From RGIG8775 sp045128735 (GTDB lineage: Bacteria; Bacillota; Clostridia; Oscillospirales; CAG-272): a stretch of DNA of 64,000 nucleotides. The stretch spans positions 1 through 64,000 of the forward strand of contig JBGVRT010000133.1 in NCBI GenBank assembly GCA_045128735.1, written 5' to 3'. The notes beneath the pieces were generated by a model. The model ran no database searches, was not told where the DNA came from, and saw only the letters and a list, made by a program, of their open reading frames with translations. A program made the position numbers and the translations under genes. This document shows positions 1-8,499 of the stretch, one piece after another (position 1 is the first letter of the stretch; each line of letters starts with the position of its first letter).

Positions 1-8
1 TGTGTTTT

Positions 9-136
9 AACTCCACCAAATTTGAAAGCTTTTCAAAAATCAACCCCTTAGAATACTGTCAAAAAACTCCACTATATTTGAAAGCTTTTTGAAATTGGAA
101 AATTGATTTTTTCTCAAAACTCCACAAAATTTGAAA
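9..136. repeat. Three short direct repeats
   Basis: Three imperfect copies of a unit that starts AACTCCAC and continues to TTTGAAA lie at 9-33, 65-89 and 118-136, spaced 56 and 53 bases apart. The first two copies share the extension GCTTTT. The array sits downstream of the aldo/keto reductase gene and may continue beyond the left edge. Function unknown. Confidence 0.6.
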
Positions 137-138
137 TA

Positions 139-153
139 GCCCCATAGTGGGGC
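139..153 (-). terminator. Hairpin after the aldo/keto reductase gene
   Basis: GCCCCA and TGGGGC form a six-base-pair stem with a three-base loop just past the stop codon of the gene ending at 166. The following T-tract is weak, so this is only a probable terminator. Confidence 0.4.
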
Positions 154-165
154 AGTCCCTAATTT

Positions 166-1158
166 TTATAATGCTATTTCGTCTATAAGTGCAAGCTCCT
201 CTGGAGTAAACTCGGTATTCTTAAGCATACCGATATTATCAAGTATCTGCTCGGGCTTGGACGCGCCGATAAGCACGCTTGTAACCGCCTTGCGACTGTA
301 GACCCAGGCAAGCGCCATCTGCGCCAGTGTCTGTCCGCGCTCTGCCGCCAAAGCGTTAAGCTTGCGGACTTTTTCAAGCTTTTCCTCGGTAATCGACTTT
401 TCATTTAAGAACCGTCCGTCGGTCTTGACACGGCTATCCTCAGGAATACCGCCAAGATAGCGATTCGTGAGAAGTCCCTGCGCCAAAGGGCTGAAAATTA
501 TCATTCCCTTTTCTCTTTCCTCGCAGGCGTCAAGTATGCCGTTTTTCTCGGGTGTTCTGTTAAGGATAGAGTAGCTATTCTGATTTATGACGAATGGACA
601 GCGCATATCCGCAAGGATATCTGCCGCCTTTTTCATTGTCTCGCCGTCGTAATTTGAAAGTCCGACGTAGAGGGCTTTTCCGCTTTTAACTATACTGTCA
701 AGTGCCCCCATCGTTTCCTCAAGGGGGGTATCCTTATCCATTCTGTGATGATAGAAAATATCCACGTAGTCAAGTCCCATTCTCTTAAGGCTCTGGTCAA
801 TGCTTGCGATAAGATATTTTCTGCTGCCAAGGTCACCGTAAGGACCTTCCCACATATAGTAGCCTGCTTTAGTGCTGATTATCATCTGGTCGCGGTAGGC
901 AGACATATTTTCGTGCAGAATCTTGCCGAAGTTGCGCTCTGCCGCACCCGCCTCTGGGCCGTAGTTATTGGCAAGGTCAAAATGTGTGATACCGTTATCA
1001 AAGGCGGTATAGCACATTTTTTTCATATTGAACGAGTCGGCGTTATCTCCGAAATTATGCCACAGTCCAAGCGACACGGCGGGCAATTTAAGACCGCTTT
1101 CGCCGCATTTGTTATATTTCATTTCTGAATATCTTTTTGGGTTTGCGATATAAGCCAT
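166..1158 (-). CDS. Aldo/keto reductase, YghZ/Gpr-like
   Basis: NAD(P)H-dependent aldo/keto reductase of 330 residues with a full (beta/alpha)8 barrel. The catalytic tetrad is visible as Asp61 and Tyr66 (HFDLANNYGP), Lys97 (ISTKAG) and His138 (FYHHRMD). The N-terminal YNKCGESGLKLPAVSLGLW stretch and the NNYGP motif resemble the L-glyceraldehyde-3-phosphate reductase (YghZ) and voltage-channel beta-subunit-like subfamily, which detoxify methylglyoxal and other short aldehydes. The start is an ATG preceded by AGGGGG. It lies nine bases downstream of the nucleoside hydrolase gene, so the two are probably cotranscribed. The physiological substrate cannot be read from the sequence. Confidence 0.88.
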   Translation of the reverse strand: MAYIANPKRYSEMKYNKCGESGLKLPAVSLGLWHNFGDNADSFNMKKMCYTAFDNGITHFDLANNYGPEAGAAERNFGKILHENMSAYRDQMIISTKAGYYMWEGPYGDLGSRKYLIASIDQSLKRMGLDYVDIFYHHRMDKDTPLEETMGALDSIVKSGKALYVGLSNYDGETMKKAADILADMRCPFVINQNSYSILNRTPEKNGILDACEEREKGMIIFSPLAQGLLTNRYLGGIPEDSRVKTDGRFLNEKSITEEKLEKVRKLNALAAERGQTLAQMALAWVYSRKAVTSVLIGASKPEQILDNIGMLKNTEFTPEELALIDEIAL

Positions 1159-1167
1159 AATTTCCCC

Positions 1168-2055
1168 CTATTTGATTATTGTATTTATTGCGTTACTGTA
1201 ATATTCGTCGTCAAATTTCTTGACAACGTAGGTGTGAAGTCCGTTTTCGTTTTTTTCGAAGAAGTTGGCTCCGCTTTCAACGTCCACCGTAACTGTTCCG
1301 CGGACTGTTTCGTAACCCGCCTTTTCCTCGTCACCTATAACCGCAAGCAAAGCCGTCATAGGGTCCCAAGAGTTTCTGCCCTTTGATGCACCGTAGTCGC
1401 GCATTGCGTCAAGCAGGCGGTCGCCCTCGCAAAGCACCGCTTCACCGCCAGTAATAACGGGATATCCAACCTCAAAGCCAAGAAAAGTAATGGGCACAGG
1501 GCATTTTTCGACTACGGTATATGCTGCTTTTCTTGTCAGTGCCGACTTATGGATATTGTATTCGCGGCCGCCGTTTTCGTCGTATTTTCCTGCCATTGCC
1601 CAGACCTTAGCCACCTTACGGCACATAAGCTCTACTCCGCAAAGCGGAGATATTTCATCGGCTTCGCTTTCAATAAGTCCTGCAAGTATCTGCAAAAATC
1701 CAACCTCAAGTATCTCTACGGGGCTGTCTGATTCAGCGAGTATCCTGCGGTAGAGCTTTACTCCGTCCTCGGCATCGGCATTTGTTATGCGTGCCAATCC
1801 GCTTTCGGCAAGTCTCTTTTGATACGTAATTTTATTAACCAAACCGAGAGCATTTTTATCAATTCCCACGGGAACGCTTACACCCTCGCTTGCAAAGAAC
1901 GCGTCAAGCGACGCCACAGAATCGTCAACACAGGTGTTTATCCCCACGCCCACAAGCTCGATTTCGCCTTCCTTATGCTTTCTTGCGAGAACGCGCGCCG
2001 CCACTACGTCGTCACAATCCTCGCCCCAGTCTGTTCCGAAAATTATCTTTCTCAT
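1168..2055 (-). CDS. Nucleoside hydrolase (IUNH family)
   Basis: Member of the inosine-uridine preferring nucleoside hydrolase family, which cleaves ribonucleosides to base and ribose in the cytoplasm. The 295-residue length is close to the usual 300-320. The N-terminal calcium-binding loop reads FGTDWGEDCDDVVAA, corresponding to the family's DTDxGxDxDDAxA, but the first Asp is Gly7. The remaining Asp residues (9, 13, 15, 16) are present. ATG start with GGAG seven bases upstream and a promoter at 2093-2121. Paired with an aldo/keto reductase downstream. Activity on a non-standard nucleoside or sugar-like ligand is possible given the altered loop. Confidence 0.8.
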   Translation of the reverse strand: MRKIIFGTDWGEDCDDVVAARVLARKHKEGEIELVGVGINTCVDDSVASLDAFFASEGVSVPVGIDKNALGLVNKITYQKRLAESGLARITNADAEDGVKLYRRILAESDSPVEILEVGFLQILAGLIESEADEISPLCGVELMCRKVAKVWAMAGKYDENGGREYNIHKSALTRKAAYTVVEKCPVPITFLGFEVGYPVITGGEAVLCEGDRLLDAMRDYGASKGRNSWDPMTALLAVIGDEEKAGYETVRGTVTVDVESGANFFEKNENGLHTYVVKKFDDEYYSNAINTIIK

Positions 2056-2092
2056 ATTTATTCTCCTTTATTCGCAGGGAATTGCTAAATTC

Positions 2093-2121
2093 ATTGTAGC
2101 ACATCATGCAAAAAAAGTCAA
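2093..2121 (-). promoter_or_regulatory. Promoter for the nucleoside hydrolase gene
   Basis: TTGACT (2116-2121) and TACAAT (2093-2098) are separated by exactly 17 bases on the minus strand, about 40 bases before the nucleoside hydrolase start codon. Confidence 0.7.
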
Positions 2122-2136
2122 GGACTAAAACAAAAG

Positions 2137-2164
2137 AACGCAGACCTTACGATCTGCGTTTTTT
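2137..2164 (-). terminator. Terminator after rpsU
   Basis: AACGCAGA(C/T)C arms of ten bases with a four-base loop (2137-2160). A T-run follows on the plus strand and a weaker CTTTTG tract on the minus strand. It lies 15 bases past the rpsU stop codon. Confidence 0.75.
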
Positions 2165-2178
2165 GAGACAAATAGTTA

Positions 2179-2355
2179 TTACTTGTACTTGCGCTTTCTT
2201 GCGGCTTCAGACTTCTTCTTACGCTTAACACTAGGCTTTTCGTAGTGTTCTCTCTTGCGAAGTTCGGTGAGGACGCCGGAACGAGCGCACTGACGCTTAA
2301 AGCGACGAAGGGCACTGTCCAAGGACTCGCCTTCTTTTACTCTAACTTCTGCCAT
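2179..2355 (-). CDS. rpsU: 30S ribosomal protein S21
   Basis: Small ribosomal subunit protein S21, 58 residues, very basic, with the family pattern EGESLDSALRRFKRQ near the N-terminus and a Lys/Arg-rich C-terminal tail. S21 sits near the anti-Shine-Dalgarno region of 16S rRNA and assists initiation. The frame is open further upstream, but the start is the ATG at 2355 because GGAGGG lies just before it and the protein then begins MAEVRVKEGE as in the family. It has its own consensus promoter and is followed by a terminator, so it is probably monocistronic. Confidence 0.95.
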   Translation of the reverse strand: MAEVRVKEGESLDSALRRFKRQCARSGVLTELRKREHYEKPSVKRKKKSEAARKRKYK

Positions 2356-2410
2356 TGCTTTTTCCCTCCCTCCGCATGCTGCGAGCAACTCGCAACAATA
2401 CTCTTTTTAT

Positions 2411-2439
2411 ATTATACTACATCACTCTTGAAATGTCAA
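2411..2439 (-). promoter_or_regulatory. Consensus promoter for rpsU
   Basis: TTGACA (2434-2439), 17-base spacer, TATAAT (2411-2416) on the minus strand: a perfect consensus sigma-A-type promoter. The leader holds a small hairpin (TGCGAG-TTG-CTCGCA) just before the rpsU ribosome binding site. Confidence 0.85.
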
Positions 2440-2478
2440 GATAATTTTGAAATTTTTTGGAGTATTTTTTGGAGTATT

Positions 2479-4878
2479 TTAGGGTTTAATAACAATATTG
2501 ATTATCTTATTGGGAACTGCGATCTCTTTTACTACTGTCTTTCCCTCAAGAGCTTCGGCAAGGACCTTCTTTGCCTCAGCAATTGCATCATCCTTGGGGC
2601 AGTTTACGGGGAGCATTACGCGGCCTCTTACCTTACCGTTTATCTGCACTGCGACCTCAACAGTATTATCAACCGTCTTTGCCTCGTCGTACTCGGGCCA
2701 CTTTGCTACCGAGCAGAGTCCGCTGTTACCGAGCAACTGCCAGATTTCCTCGCTGATGTGAGGAGCGAAGGGGCAAAGAAGTCTTGCAAGTATGCCAAGC
2801 TCGTCCTTTGTTATTGTTCCAAGCTCATAAACGTCGTTGATATAGCCCATCATTGCCGCGATTGCGGTATTGAACTTCATATCGTCGATGTCGAGAGTTA
2901 CCTTCTTTATAAGCTTATGGGTCTTTGTTTCAAGTGCGGCAGTAACGCCGTCAGCCTTTGCGATGTCAACGAGGTCCATAACTCTGTCAAGGAATCTCTT
3001 ACATCCCTTGATACTGCTTTCAGACCAAGGAGCTGCCGCGCCGTAGTCACCCATAAAGAGGATATAAGTACGAAGAACGTCTGCACCGTACTGGTCAACC
3101 ACATCGTTGGGGTCGATTACGTTTCCGCGCGATTTGGACATTTTCTCGCCGTCAGGACCGAGAATAAGACCCTGAGCGGTTCTCTTTGCGTAGGGCTCCT
3201 CGGTGTTTACCTCGCCCATATCGTAGAGGAACTTATGCCAGAAGCGCGAATAGATCATATGGCGTGTAACGTGCTCCATACCTCCGTTGTACCAGTCAAC
3301 AGGCATCCAATACTTAAGCTTTTCGGGGTCTGCGATGTACTTATCGTTATTGGGGTCAATATAGCGCAGGAAGTACCATGAAGAGCCTGCCCACTGAGGC
3401 ATTGTATCTGTCTCGCGCTTTGCGTCCTTTCCGCAGACGGGACACTTACAGTTTACAAACTCGGGAATCTTCGCAAGGGGAGATTCGCCGCCCTCACCGG
3501 GCTCGAAGTTCTTTACGTCGGGAAGTCTGAGGGGAAGCTCCTCCTCGGGTACGGGAACCATTCCGCAGTTCGCGCAATGCACGATCGGTATAGGCTCGCC
3601 CCAATATCTCTGACGGTTGAACGCCCAGTCCTTCATCTTGTACTGCACGCCTTCCTCGCCTATTCCCTTTTCCTCAAGGAATTCAATCATTCTCTTGATA
3701 GAATCCTTTTTATTGGTAAATCCGTTGAGGAATTCGGAGTTAATCATCTCGCCGTCGCCCGTATAGGCTTCTTTGGAGATGTCACCGCCCTTGATTACCT
3801 CGATAATATCAATGCCGAACTTCTTGGCAAACTCATAGTCGCGCTCGTCGTGGGCTGGAACTGCCATAATCGCGCCTGTTCCGTAGCCCATCATTACGTA
3901 GTCGGCAACGTAAATCGGGATCTCCTTACCGTTAAGGGGATTTATACCGCAAATTCCCTCAATCTTTACGCCTGTTTTATCCTTATTGAGCTGTGTACGC
4001 TGGAACTCGGTTTTCTTTGCGCACTCCTCGCGGTATGCCTCAAGCGCATCGAAGTTAGCTATCTTATCGCGGCAACGAGCAATCATAGGATGCTCGGGAG
4101 CGATAACCATAAAGGTTACTCCGAAAAGCGTATCGGGACGTGTTGTATAAATGCGGAGAGACTCGTCTGTGCCGCCAACCTTGAAGTTTACGAAAGCACC
4201 TGTGGACTTGCCTATCCAGTTAACCTGCTGCTGCTTGACCTGAGGAAGGTAGTCAACAGTCTCAAGTCCTTCAAGGAGTCTGTCGGCGTACTTGGTTATT
4301 CTCAAGTACCAAACGTCCTTGGATTTCTGAACGATATCGCTATGGCAAATATCGCACTTTCCGCCCTGCGAGTCCTCGTTGGAAAGAACCACCTTACAGT
4401 GGGGGCAATAGTTTACAAGTGCGGTATCGCGGTATGCAAGACCCTGCTTGAAAAGCTCAAGGAATATGTGCTGTGTCCACTTATAGTACTTCTCGTCGGT
4501 GGTATCGATAGTTCTAGTCCAGTCAAAGGAGAAGCCTACGCGCTTAAGCTGACTTGTGAACTTTTCGATGTTGGCATCGGTAAGTATTCTGGGGTGTGTA
4601 TTGAACTTTATAGCCGAGTTCTCGGTAGGAAGTCCGAAAGCATCGAAGCCTATGGGGAAAAGGACGTTATAGCCCTGCATTCTCTTTTTACGGCTTACGA
4701 CCTCAAGACCCGAATACGCCTTAATGTGACCTACGTGCATTCCTGCTCCGCTGGGATAGGGGAACTCTACAAGTCCGAAAAATTTGGGCTTATCCGAGTT
4801 ATCCTGGGCTTCAAAAACACGCTCCGCATCCCACTTATCCTGCCATTTTTTCTCAACTGATGAAAAATCGTATTTCAT
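2479..4878 (-). CDS. leuS: Leucyl-tRNA synthetase
   Basis: Class Ia aminoacyl-tRNA synthetase charging tRNA-Leu in the cytoplasm. The 799-residue protein has the HIGH-class motif at residues 48-51 (HVGH), a connective editing domain in the 220-420 region, the KMSKS loop at about 579-583, the anticodon-binding domain and a C-terminal LeuRS extension. Cys-rich segments (NYCPHCKVVLSNED; CPVCGKDAKRETD) match the zinc-type inserts of bacterial LeuRS. The ATG start follows an AAGGA motif. It is the last gene of the long minus-strand run and directly follows rsfS. No T-box leader fits in the short gap, so it is probably expressed with the operon. Confidence 0.97.
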   Translation of the reverse strand: MKYDFSSVEKKWQDKWDAERVFEAQDNSDKPKFFGLVEFPYPSGAGMHVGHIKAYSGLEVVSRKKRMQGYNVLFPIGFDAFGLPTENSAIKFNTHPRILTDANIEKFTSQLKRVGFSFDWTRTIDTTDEKYYKWTQHIFLELFKQGLAYRDTALVNYCPHCKVVLSNEDSQGGKCDICHSDIVQKSKDVWYLRITKYADRLLEGLETVDYLPQVKQQQVNWIGKSTGAFVNFKVGGTDESLRIYTTRPDTLFGVTFMVIAPEHPMIARCRDKIANFDALEAYREECAKKTEFQRTQLNKDKTGVKIEGICGINPLNGKEIPIYVADYVMMGYGTGAIMAVPAHDERDYEFAKKFGIDIIEVIKGGDISKEAYTGDGEMINSEFLNGFTNKKDSIKRMIEFLEEKGIGEEGVQYKMKDWAFNRQRYWGEPIPIVHCANCGMVPVPEEELPLRLPDVKNFEPGEGGESPLAKIPEFVNCKCPVCGKDAKRETDTMPQWAGSSWYFLRYIDPNNDKYIADPEKLKYWMPVDWYNGGMEHVTRHMIYSRFWHKFLYDMGEVNTEEPYAKRTAQGLILGPDGEKMSKSRGNVIDPNDVVDQYGADVLRTYILFMGDYGAAAPWSESSIKGCKRFLDRVMDLVDIAKADGVTAALETKTHKLIKKVTLDIDDMKFNTAIAAMMGYINDVYELGTITKDELGILARLLCPFAPHISEEIWQLLGNSGLCSVAKWPEYDEAKTVDNTVEVAVQINGKVRGRVMLPVNCPKDDAIAEAKKVLAEALEGKTVVKEIAVPNKIINIVIKP

Positions 4879-4917
4879 ATATAAATTCCTTTCCTGATGT
4901 CGGATATTTTTTACTTT

Positions 4918-5316
4918 TTAATTGTCAAGCACAAGTTCGGGGGCGTCACCGTAGAGCTTATCGAGATTGTAAAAGTCTCTTGCTTCGCGGCTGAAGATGT
5001 GAACTATTACGCTGCTGTAGTCAACGACGCCCCAAGTATCGTTTCCTCTGCCCTCAACGTTATGAGGCTGAACGCCTCTTTCGCCTATCTTATATTCAAC
5101 CTCGCCTGCAAGCGCCTTGACCTGAGTGCTTGAGTTACCCGTGCAAAGCACGAAATAATCCGCGATAGAGGTTTTATCCTCAACGTATATTACCTTAATG
5201 TTATGACCTTTTTTTGAGTCAAGCACCTCTGCGATAGCAAATGCAAGCTCCTTGGGAGTTGCATTTTCCAAGGAAGGCAGCTTTTTTTCGGTCATTTCGA
5301 GATTCATTTCTTCCAT
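4918..5316 (-). CDS. rsfS: Ribosome silencing factor RsfS
   Basis: RsfS/YbeB/Iojap family factor (132 residues) that binds ribosomal protein L14 and blocks subunit joining during starvation. The diagnostic core is visible: DKTSIADYFVLCTG, VEGRGNDTWGVVDY and VHIFSREARDFYNLDKLYGDAP. The first ATG at 5316 has AAGGA nine bases upstream; an in-frame ATG three codons later is an alternative. It sits between the LCP gene and leuS, and the yhbY-nadD-yqeK-LCP-rsfS order is typical of Clostridia and supports the call. Confidence 0.95.
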   Translation of the reverse strand: MEEMNLEMTEKKLPSLENATPKELAFAIAEVLDSKKGHNIKVIYVEDKTSIADYFVLCTGNSSTQVKALAGEVEYKIGERGVQPHNVEGRGNDTWGVVDYSSVIVHIFSREARDFYNLDKLYGDAPELVLDN

Positions 5317-5334
5317 TGTACGTCATCCTTTACT

Positions 5335-6327
5335 TTATTTTTTGGGAATTATCTCTATTCCCTCGCCGTCAAGTGCGGCGGCGTTATATATACGGGCTTC
5401 AATATCTCTGCCGTAAATATCTTCAAATTCTTTGCGTGCGCTGTCGGAGAATATATGCTCCGAGTCAAACGCCGTCTCTGCTCCCAAAGCTTCAAAAAGC
5501 CTTTCACAGCCCGACCTTGAGAGGATATAAAACCACGCCCCGCTTGTGCTTGACTGCACCTCCTCACCGGGAAGTGTGACAAACTCAAGCTTTTCGGGTG
5601 TCATTTTCAAAAGCTCTTTTGACAAAACCGCTATATCGGTTATAGGCAAGTCGGTTTTTATATAGCGCAGGGCGATTTTCGCAAGGGGGATAATATCGCG
5701 GGAATCAAGCTTTTCAACTGCGCTTTTTGCCAATGCCGCAAGAAAAAGCTTTTGGGCGTCCATTCTGCCGAGGTCTGCCCGAAGGTAGCCTGCGCGGTAT
5801 CTCACAAAGCCAACCGCCTGACTTCCCGTAAGCCTTTGTCTGCCTGCCTTAAGGTGTATCGACAGATTTTGGTACGGGTCGTCGTAGTCCATATCCATAG
5901 GCACGTTAAGCTCCACTCCGCCAAGCATATCCACCGCATCGCGGACAAGCTCTGTGTCAAAAGAGATATATCCGTCAAGCCCTATCCCGAAGGAATCGGA
6001 AAGCTTATTGCAAAGTGCGGAATCCGAGCCGAGAATTGCCGACGCGCCGTTTATTTTTTTGTACTTTTCTTCGCTTGTGAATATATAGGTATCTCTTGGT
6101 ATCTGCAACAAAGTCAGCTTTTCGCGGTCGGCATTTACCGAGGCTATTATTATCGCATCGGCAAGTCCCGACGAGCTATCCCTGCCCAACAGGAGAATAT
6201 TTTTCGTCTCTTTCTTCTGCAAAATTGCTTCTCTTTCGTCAACGCCTACGGCTGAGCCCGAGGCAAGAGACAAAACAAATGCCATGCAGAGCACCAAAAC
6301 CACCATTCTTCGCAAGGATCTTATCAA
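5335..6327 (-). CDS. LytR-CpsA-Psr (LCP) family protein
   Basis: LCP enzymes transfer lipid-linked anionic polymers to peptidoglycan outside the membrane. This 330-residue protein has an N-terminal signal anchor (about residues 8-28, MVVLVLCMAFVLSLASG) followed by the LCP core: NILLLGRDS with the conserved Arg/Asp, LLQIPRDTYI, a GLDGYISFDTELVRDAVDMLGG segment spread over about 125-150, and GRMDAQKLFLAAL. The start appears to be TTG at 6327, nine bases after GGAGG; a later ATG (6306) lacks a ribosome binding site. Embedded between yqeK and rsfS. Which polymer it attaches is not visible. Confidence 0.88.
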   Translation of the reverse strand: MIRSLRRMVVLVLCMAFVLSLASGSAVGVDEREAILQKKETKNILLLGRDSSSGLADAIIIASVNADREKLTLLQIPRDTYIFTSEEKYKKINGASAILGSDSALCNKLSDSFGIGLDGYISFDTELVRDAVDMLGGVELNVPMDMDYDDPYQNLSIHLKAGRQRLTGSQAVGFVRYRAGYLRADLGRMDAQKLFLAALAKSAVEKLDSRDIIPLAKIALRYIKTDLPITDIAVLSKELLKMTPEKLEFVTLPGEEVQSSTSGAWFYILSRSGCERLFEALGAETAFDSEHIFSDSARKEFEDIYGRDIEARIYNAAALDGEGIEIIPKK

Positions 6328-6345
6328 CCAAATACACCTCCGTGT

Positions 6346-6984
6346 TCAGTTGACCTCCCCGCAAAGCGAAACGATAAGTGAGTTTCTTGCCTTAAATGTG
6401 TCGTCGCTGATTGGCGCGTCCTCGGAGATAAGTGACGCGAGGGTCATATCAAACGAAGTTATCAGCGTTTTCGTAAGGTGCGCTTCCCTTTCGCTATCGC
6501 TCATTTTTTCGGGCTCGGCATCCCAGAAGATAGCTCTGAGCCTTACGCAGTCCTCAAACTTACGCGACATATCAATATAATCGGCAAGATAAACTATTTT
6601 TTCAAGCAAGCTCATATTCTCGCGTCCCGTTGTGTGCCATCTTACCGCCGAAACGACCTCGCAGTCGTCAAACTCGGGATAAAGCACGGGGATAAGCACC
6701 GCGGCGGTCTTTGCGTGAAAGGTCTTTGGTGTTAGAATGTCTTGCTTTGTGGTTATTATACCAAATTCATTGCATATCTGCAACTGTTTTTCGGTGGTAA
6801 ATTCTTTCGTTATATCGTGCAAAAGTCCTGCGGCACGAAGCACATCGATTTTATCGGGGGCGTATATTCTGCCTATGCGCTCAGCCATTTTTTCAACCTC
6901 TGCGGTATGGTTAAAGCGTTTTGGCGACATAAGCGAGGATATTTTCTCACGCAGGGACGAAAGATGTTCATCGGTAAATTTCAT
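6346..6984 (-). CDS. yqeK: YqeK-type HD-domain hydrolase
   Basis: HD-superfamily phosphohydrolase related to YqeK, a symmetrical diadenosine tetraphosphatase. Metal-binding residues are seen in RFNHTAEVEKMA, the HD pair in GLLHDITKEF, a His in FHAKTAAVL, and the C-terminal YLADYIDMSRKFED motif typical of the family. I place the start at the ATG at 6984, preceded by AGGTGAG; a GTG at 6993 overlapping the nadD stop is also possible. It overlaps or abuts nadD, a pairing conserved in Firmicutes. Length 212 residues, slightly above the usual 185-200. Confidence 0.92.
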   Translation of the reverse strand: MKFTDEHLSSLREKISSLMSPKRFNHTAEVEKMAERIGRIYAPDKIDVLRAAGLLHDITKEFTTEKQLQICNEFGIITTKQDILTPKTFHAKTAAVLIPVLYPEFDDCEVVSAVRWHTTGRENMSLLEKIVYLADYIDMSRKFEDCVRLRAIFWDAEPEKMSDSEREAHLTKTLITSFDMTLASLISEDAPISDDTFKARNSLIVSLCGEVN

Positions 6985-6989
6985 TTTTC

Positions 6990-7607
6990 TCACCTGTAAA
7001 GCCTATTTTCTATGATGTATTCCTCAACCGCGGGTGGAACGAGTCGGCTTATGCTTTTGCCATTCTTAACCGCCTCACGGATTTGCGTGGAGGTTATTTC
7101 TATAGGCTCGCCAACCAGCTTTCTGAACATTTTGCCCGTTTCGCTGTAATACTTTGCAAGCTTATTAACTATCATATTATCTATCATCGCATCCTTATCG
7201 CGGCGCACGTAGACGGGATAGCAAAGCTCCAATATCTCGCGGTATCTGTACCATTTATCAAACGACAGCACCATATCCGTGCCGCAAAGCAGAAGCAGTC
7301 TTCTGTGAGGCGCGGCAAGCTCCTTAAGCGTGTCCACGGTATAGCTTTTTCCCTCTCGCTCTATCTCCATATCGGAAACTATAACTCCGTCAATGCCCTC
7401 AAAGGCACGCCTGCACATTTCAAGTCTGTGCTTGCCTTCGTCGTACTCGCCAAGCTCCTTATGGGGCGGGGCGCCCGTGGGGATAACGTAGAGGTAATCG
7501 AGGCGCATTTGCTCCATAAAAAGCTTTGCCGTCTCAACGTGACCGTTGTGTATGGGAGCAAAGGTACCGCCGTACACACCTACTCGGGTATCGGGAAACT
7601 GCTCCAT
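6990..7607 (-). CDS. nadD: Nicotinate-nucleotide adenylyltransferase
   Basis: Transfers AMP from ATP to nicotinate mononucleotide in NAD synthesis. The 205-residue protein shows the nucleotidyltransferase motif GGTFAPIHNGH (residues about 14-24) and the C-terminal STQIREAV motif corresponding to ISSTxIR. ATG start immediately after the yhbY stop codon, with yqeK overlapping its own end, so translation is probably coupled. Standard length for the family. Confidence 0.96.
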   Translation of the reverse strand: MEQFPDTRVGVYGGTFAPIHNGHVETAKLFMEQMRLDYLYVIPTGAPPHKELGEYDEGKHRLEMCRRAFEGIDGVIVSDMEIEREGKSYTVDTLKELAAPHRRLLLLCGTDMVLSFDKWYRYREILELCYPVYVRRDKDAMIDNMIVNKLAKYYSETGKMFRKLVGEPIEITSTQIREAVKNGKSISRLVPPAVEEYIIENRLYR

Positions 7608-7608
7608 A

Positions 7609-7896
7609 TCAAAGCTCTATTTTCTTGTGCTTTTTGGACTCTCTGTAAAGCACTATCTTTCTGCCAAGCACGGCAACGACCTCTGCTCCCGTTACCTCTG
7701 CAATGGCATCGGCGGCGCTTCTTGCCGTTTCGTCCGAGTTTTCAAGCACCGAAAGCTTGATAAGCTCCTTTGCCTCAAGGGCATCGTCTACTGTTTTTAT
7801 AAGATTCTCGCCAAGTCCGCCCTTGCCTATCTGCATTATTGCGGGAAGGTTTACCGAAAGTGAGCGGAGGTAGGCTCTCTGTTTTGATGTTATCAT
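7609..7896 (-). CDS. yhbY: YhbY-type CRM-domain RNA-binding protein
   Basis: 95-residue protein made of a single CRM domain, found associated with pre-50S ribosomal particles. It begins MITSKQRAYLRSLS, contains the GKGGLGENLIKTVDDALEAKELIKL stretch spread over about residues 24-48 including the GxxG loop, and ends with VAVLGRKIVLYRESK. ATG start with AGGA upstream. Located directly before nadD as in many Firmicutes. The GTPase gene obg that often precedes it is absent here. Confidence 0.93.
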   Translation of the reverse strand: MITSKQRAYLRSLSVNLPAIMQIGKGGLGENLIKTVDDALEAKELIKLSVLENSDETARSAADAIAEVTGAEVVAVLGRKIVLYRESKKHKKIEL

Positions 7897-7904
7897 ATTT
7901 TCCT

Positions 7905-8498
7905 TTATTCCTTAATAAATTTGCAAAGCTTTTTCGCAAAAGCTTCTACAGCGCGTCCGCGGTGGCTGATAGCGTTCTTCTCCTCTGCCGTCAGGTCTGC
8001 AAAGGTTTTGCCAAGCTCGGGAAGATAGAATATGGGGTCATATCCGAAGCCTCCCTTTCCGCTTGCCTTTTCAATTATCACACCGTCGGCTTTTCCCTCA
8101 ACCGAGAATTCTCTGCCATCGGGAAGAACACAGGCAAAAGCGCAAACGAAATACGCGCTCTTATCTTCTTTATCCTTAAGCTCGTCAAGAAGCTTTGCGT
8201 TATTCGCCGCGTCGTTTCCGTGCTCGCCCGCGTATCTTGCCGAGTAAATACCCGGTGCGCCGTGAAGGGCGGTCACGCAAAGCCCCGAGTCATCGCCAAC
8301 GCTTATCTTACCCGACTTTGCGGCATATCTCGCCTTTATAAAAGCATTTGCCTCGAAGCTGTCTCCATCCTCCTCAACGTCTCCGTGAAGCCCTACGTCG
8401 TCAAGCGACAGCAGCTTTACTCCTTCAACGTATTTGGAGAGAAGCGCCTCAAGCTCGCTTATCTTATGCTTATTTCTTGATGCAATTACAATTTCCAT
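7905..8498 (-). CDS. rdgB: XTP/dITP pyrophosphatase (RdgB/HAM1)
   Basis: House-cleaning nucleotide pyrophosphatase that removes non-canonical purine triphosphates (dITP, XTP). The family hallmarks are present: VIASRNKHKISEL at the N-terminus, DDSGLCVTALHGAPGIYSARYAG split over the substrate-binding region, GFGYDPIF, and SHRGRAVEAF at the C-terminus. I choose the ATG at 8498, giving MEIVIASRNK as in homologues; a TTG at 8507 overlaps the ftsY stop codon and is an alternative. About 197 residues, the normal size. Cotranscribed with ftsY upstream. Confidence 0.95.
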   Translation of the reverse strand: MEIVIASRNKHKISELEALLSKYVEGVKLLSLDDVGLHGDVEEDGDSFEANAFIKARYAAKSGKISVGDDSGLCVTALHGAPGIYSARYAGEHGNDAANNAKLLDELKDKEDKSAYFVCAFACVLPDGREFSVEGKADGVIIEKASGKGGFGYDPIFYLPELGKTFADLTAEEKNAISHRGRAVEAFAKKLCKFIKE

Positions 8499-8499
8499 A

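Noticed and set aside
2245..3381. Long plus-strand open frame across leuS
   Set aside because: It is the reverse-strand shadow of leuS, has no ribosome site and no recognisable domain.
3577..4860. 427-codon plus-strand open frame
   Set aside because: Antisense shadow of leuS, whose motifs are unambiguous.
4879..4917. T-box leader for leuS
   Set aside because: The gap to rsfS is too short to hold one and no T-box motif is seen.
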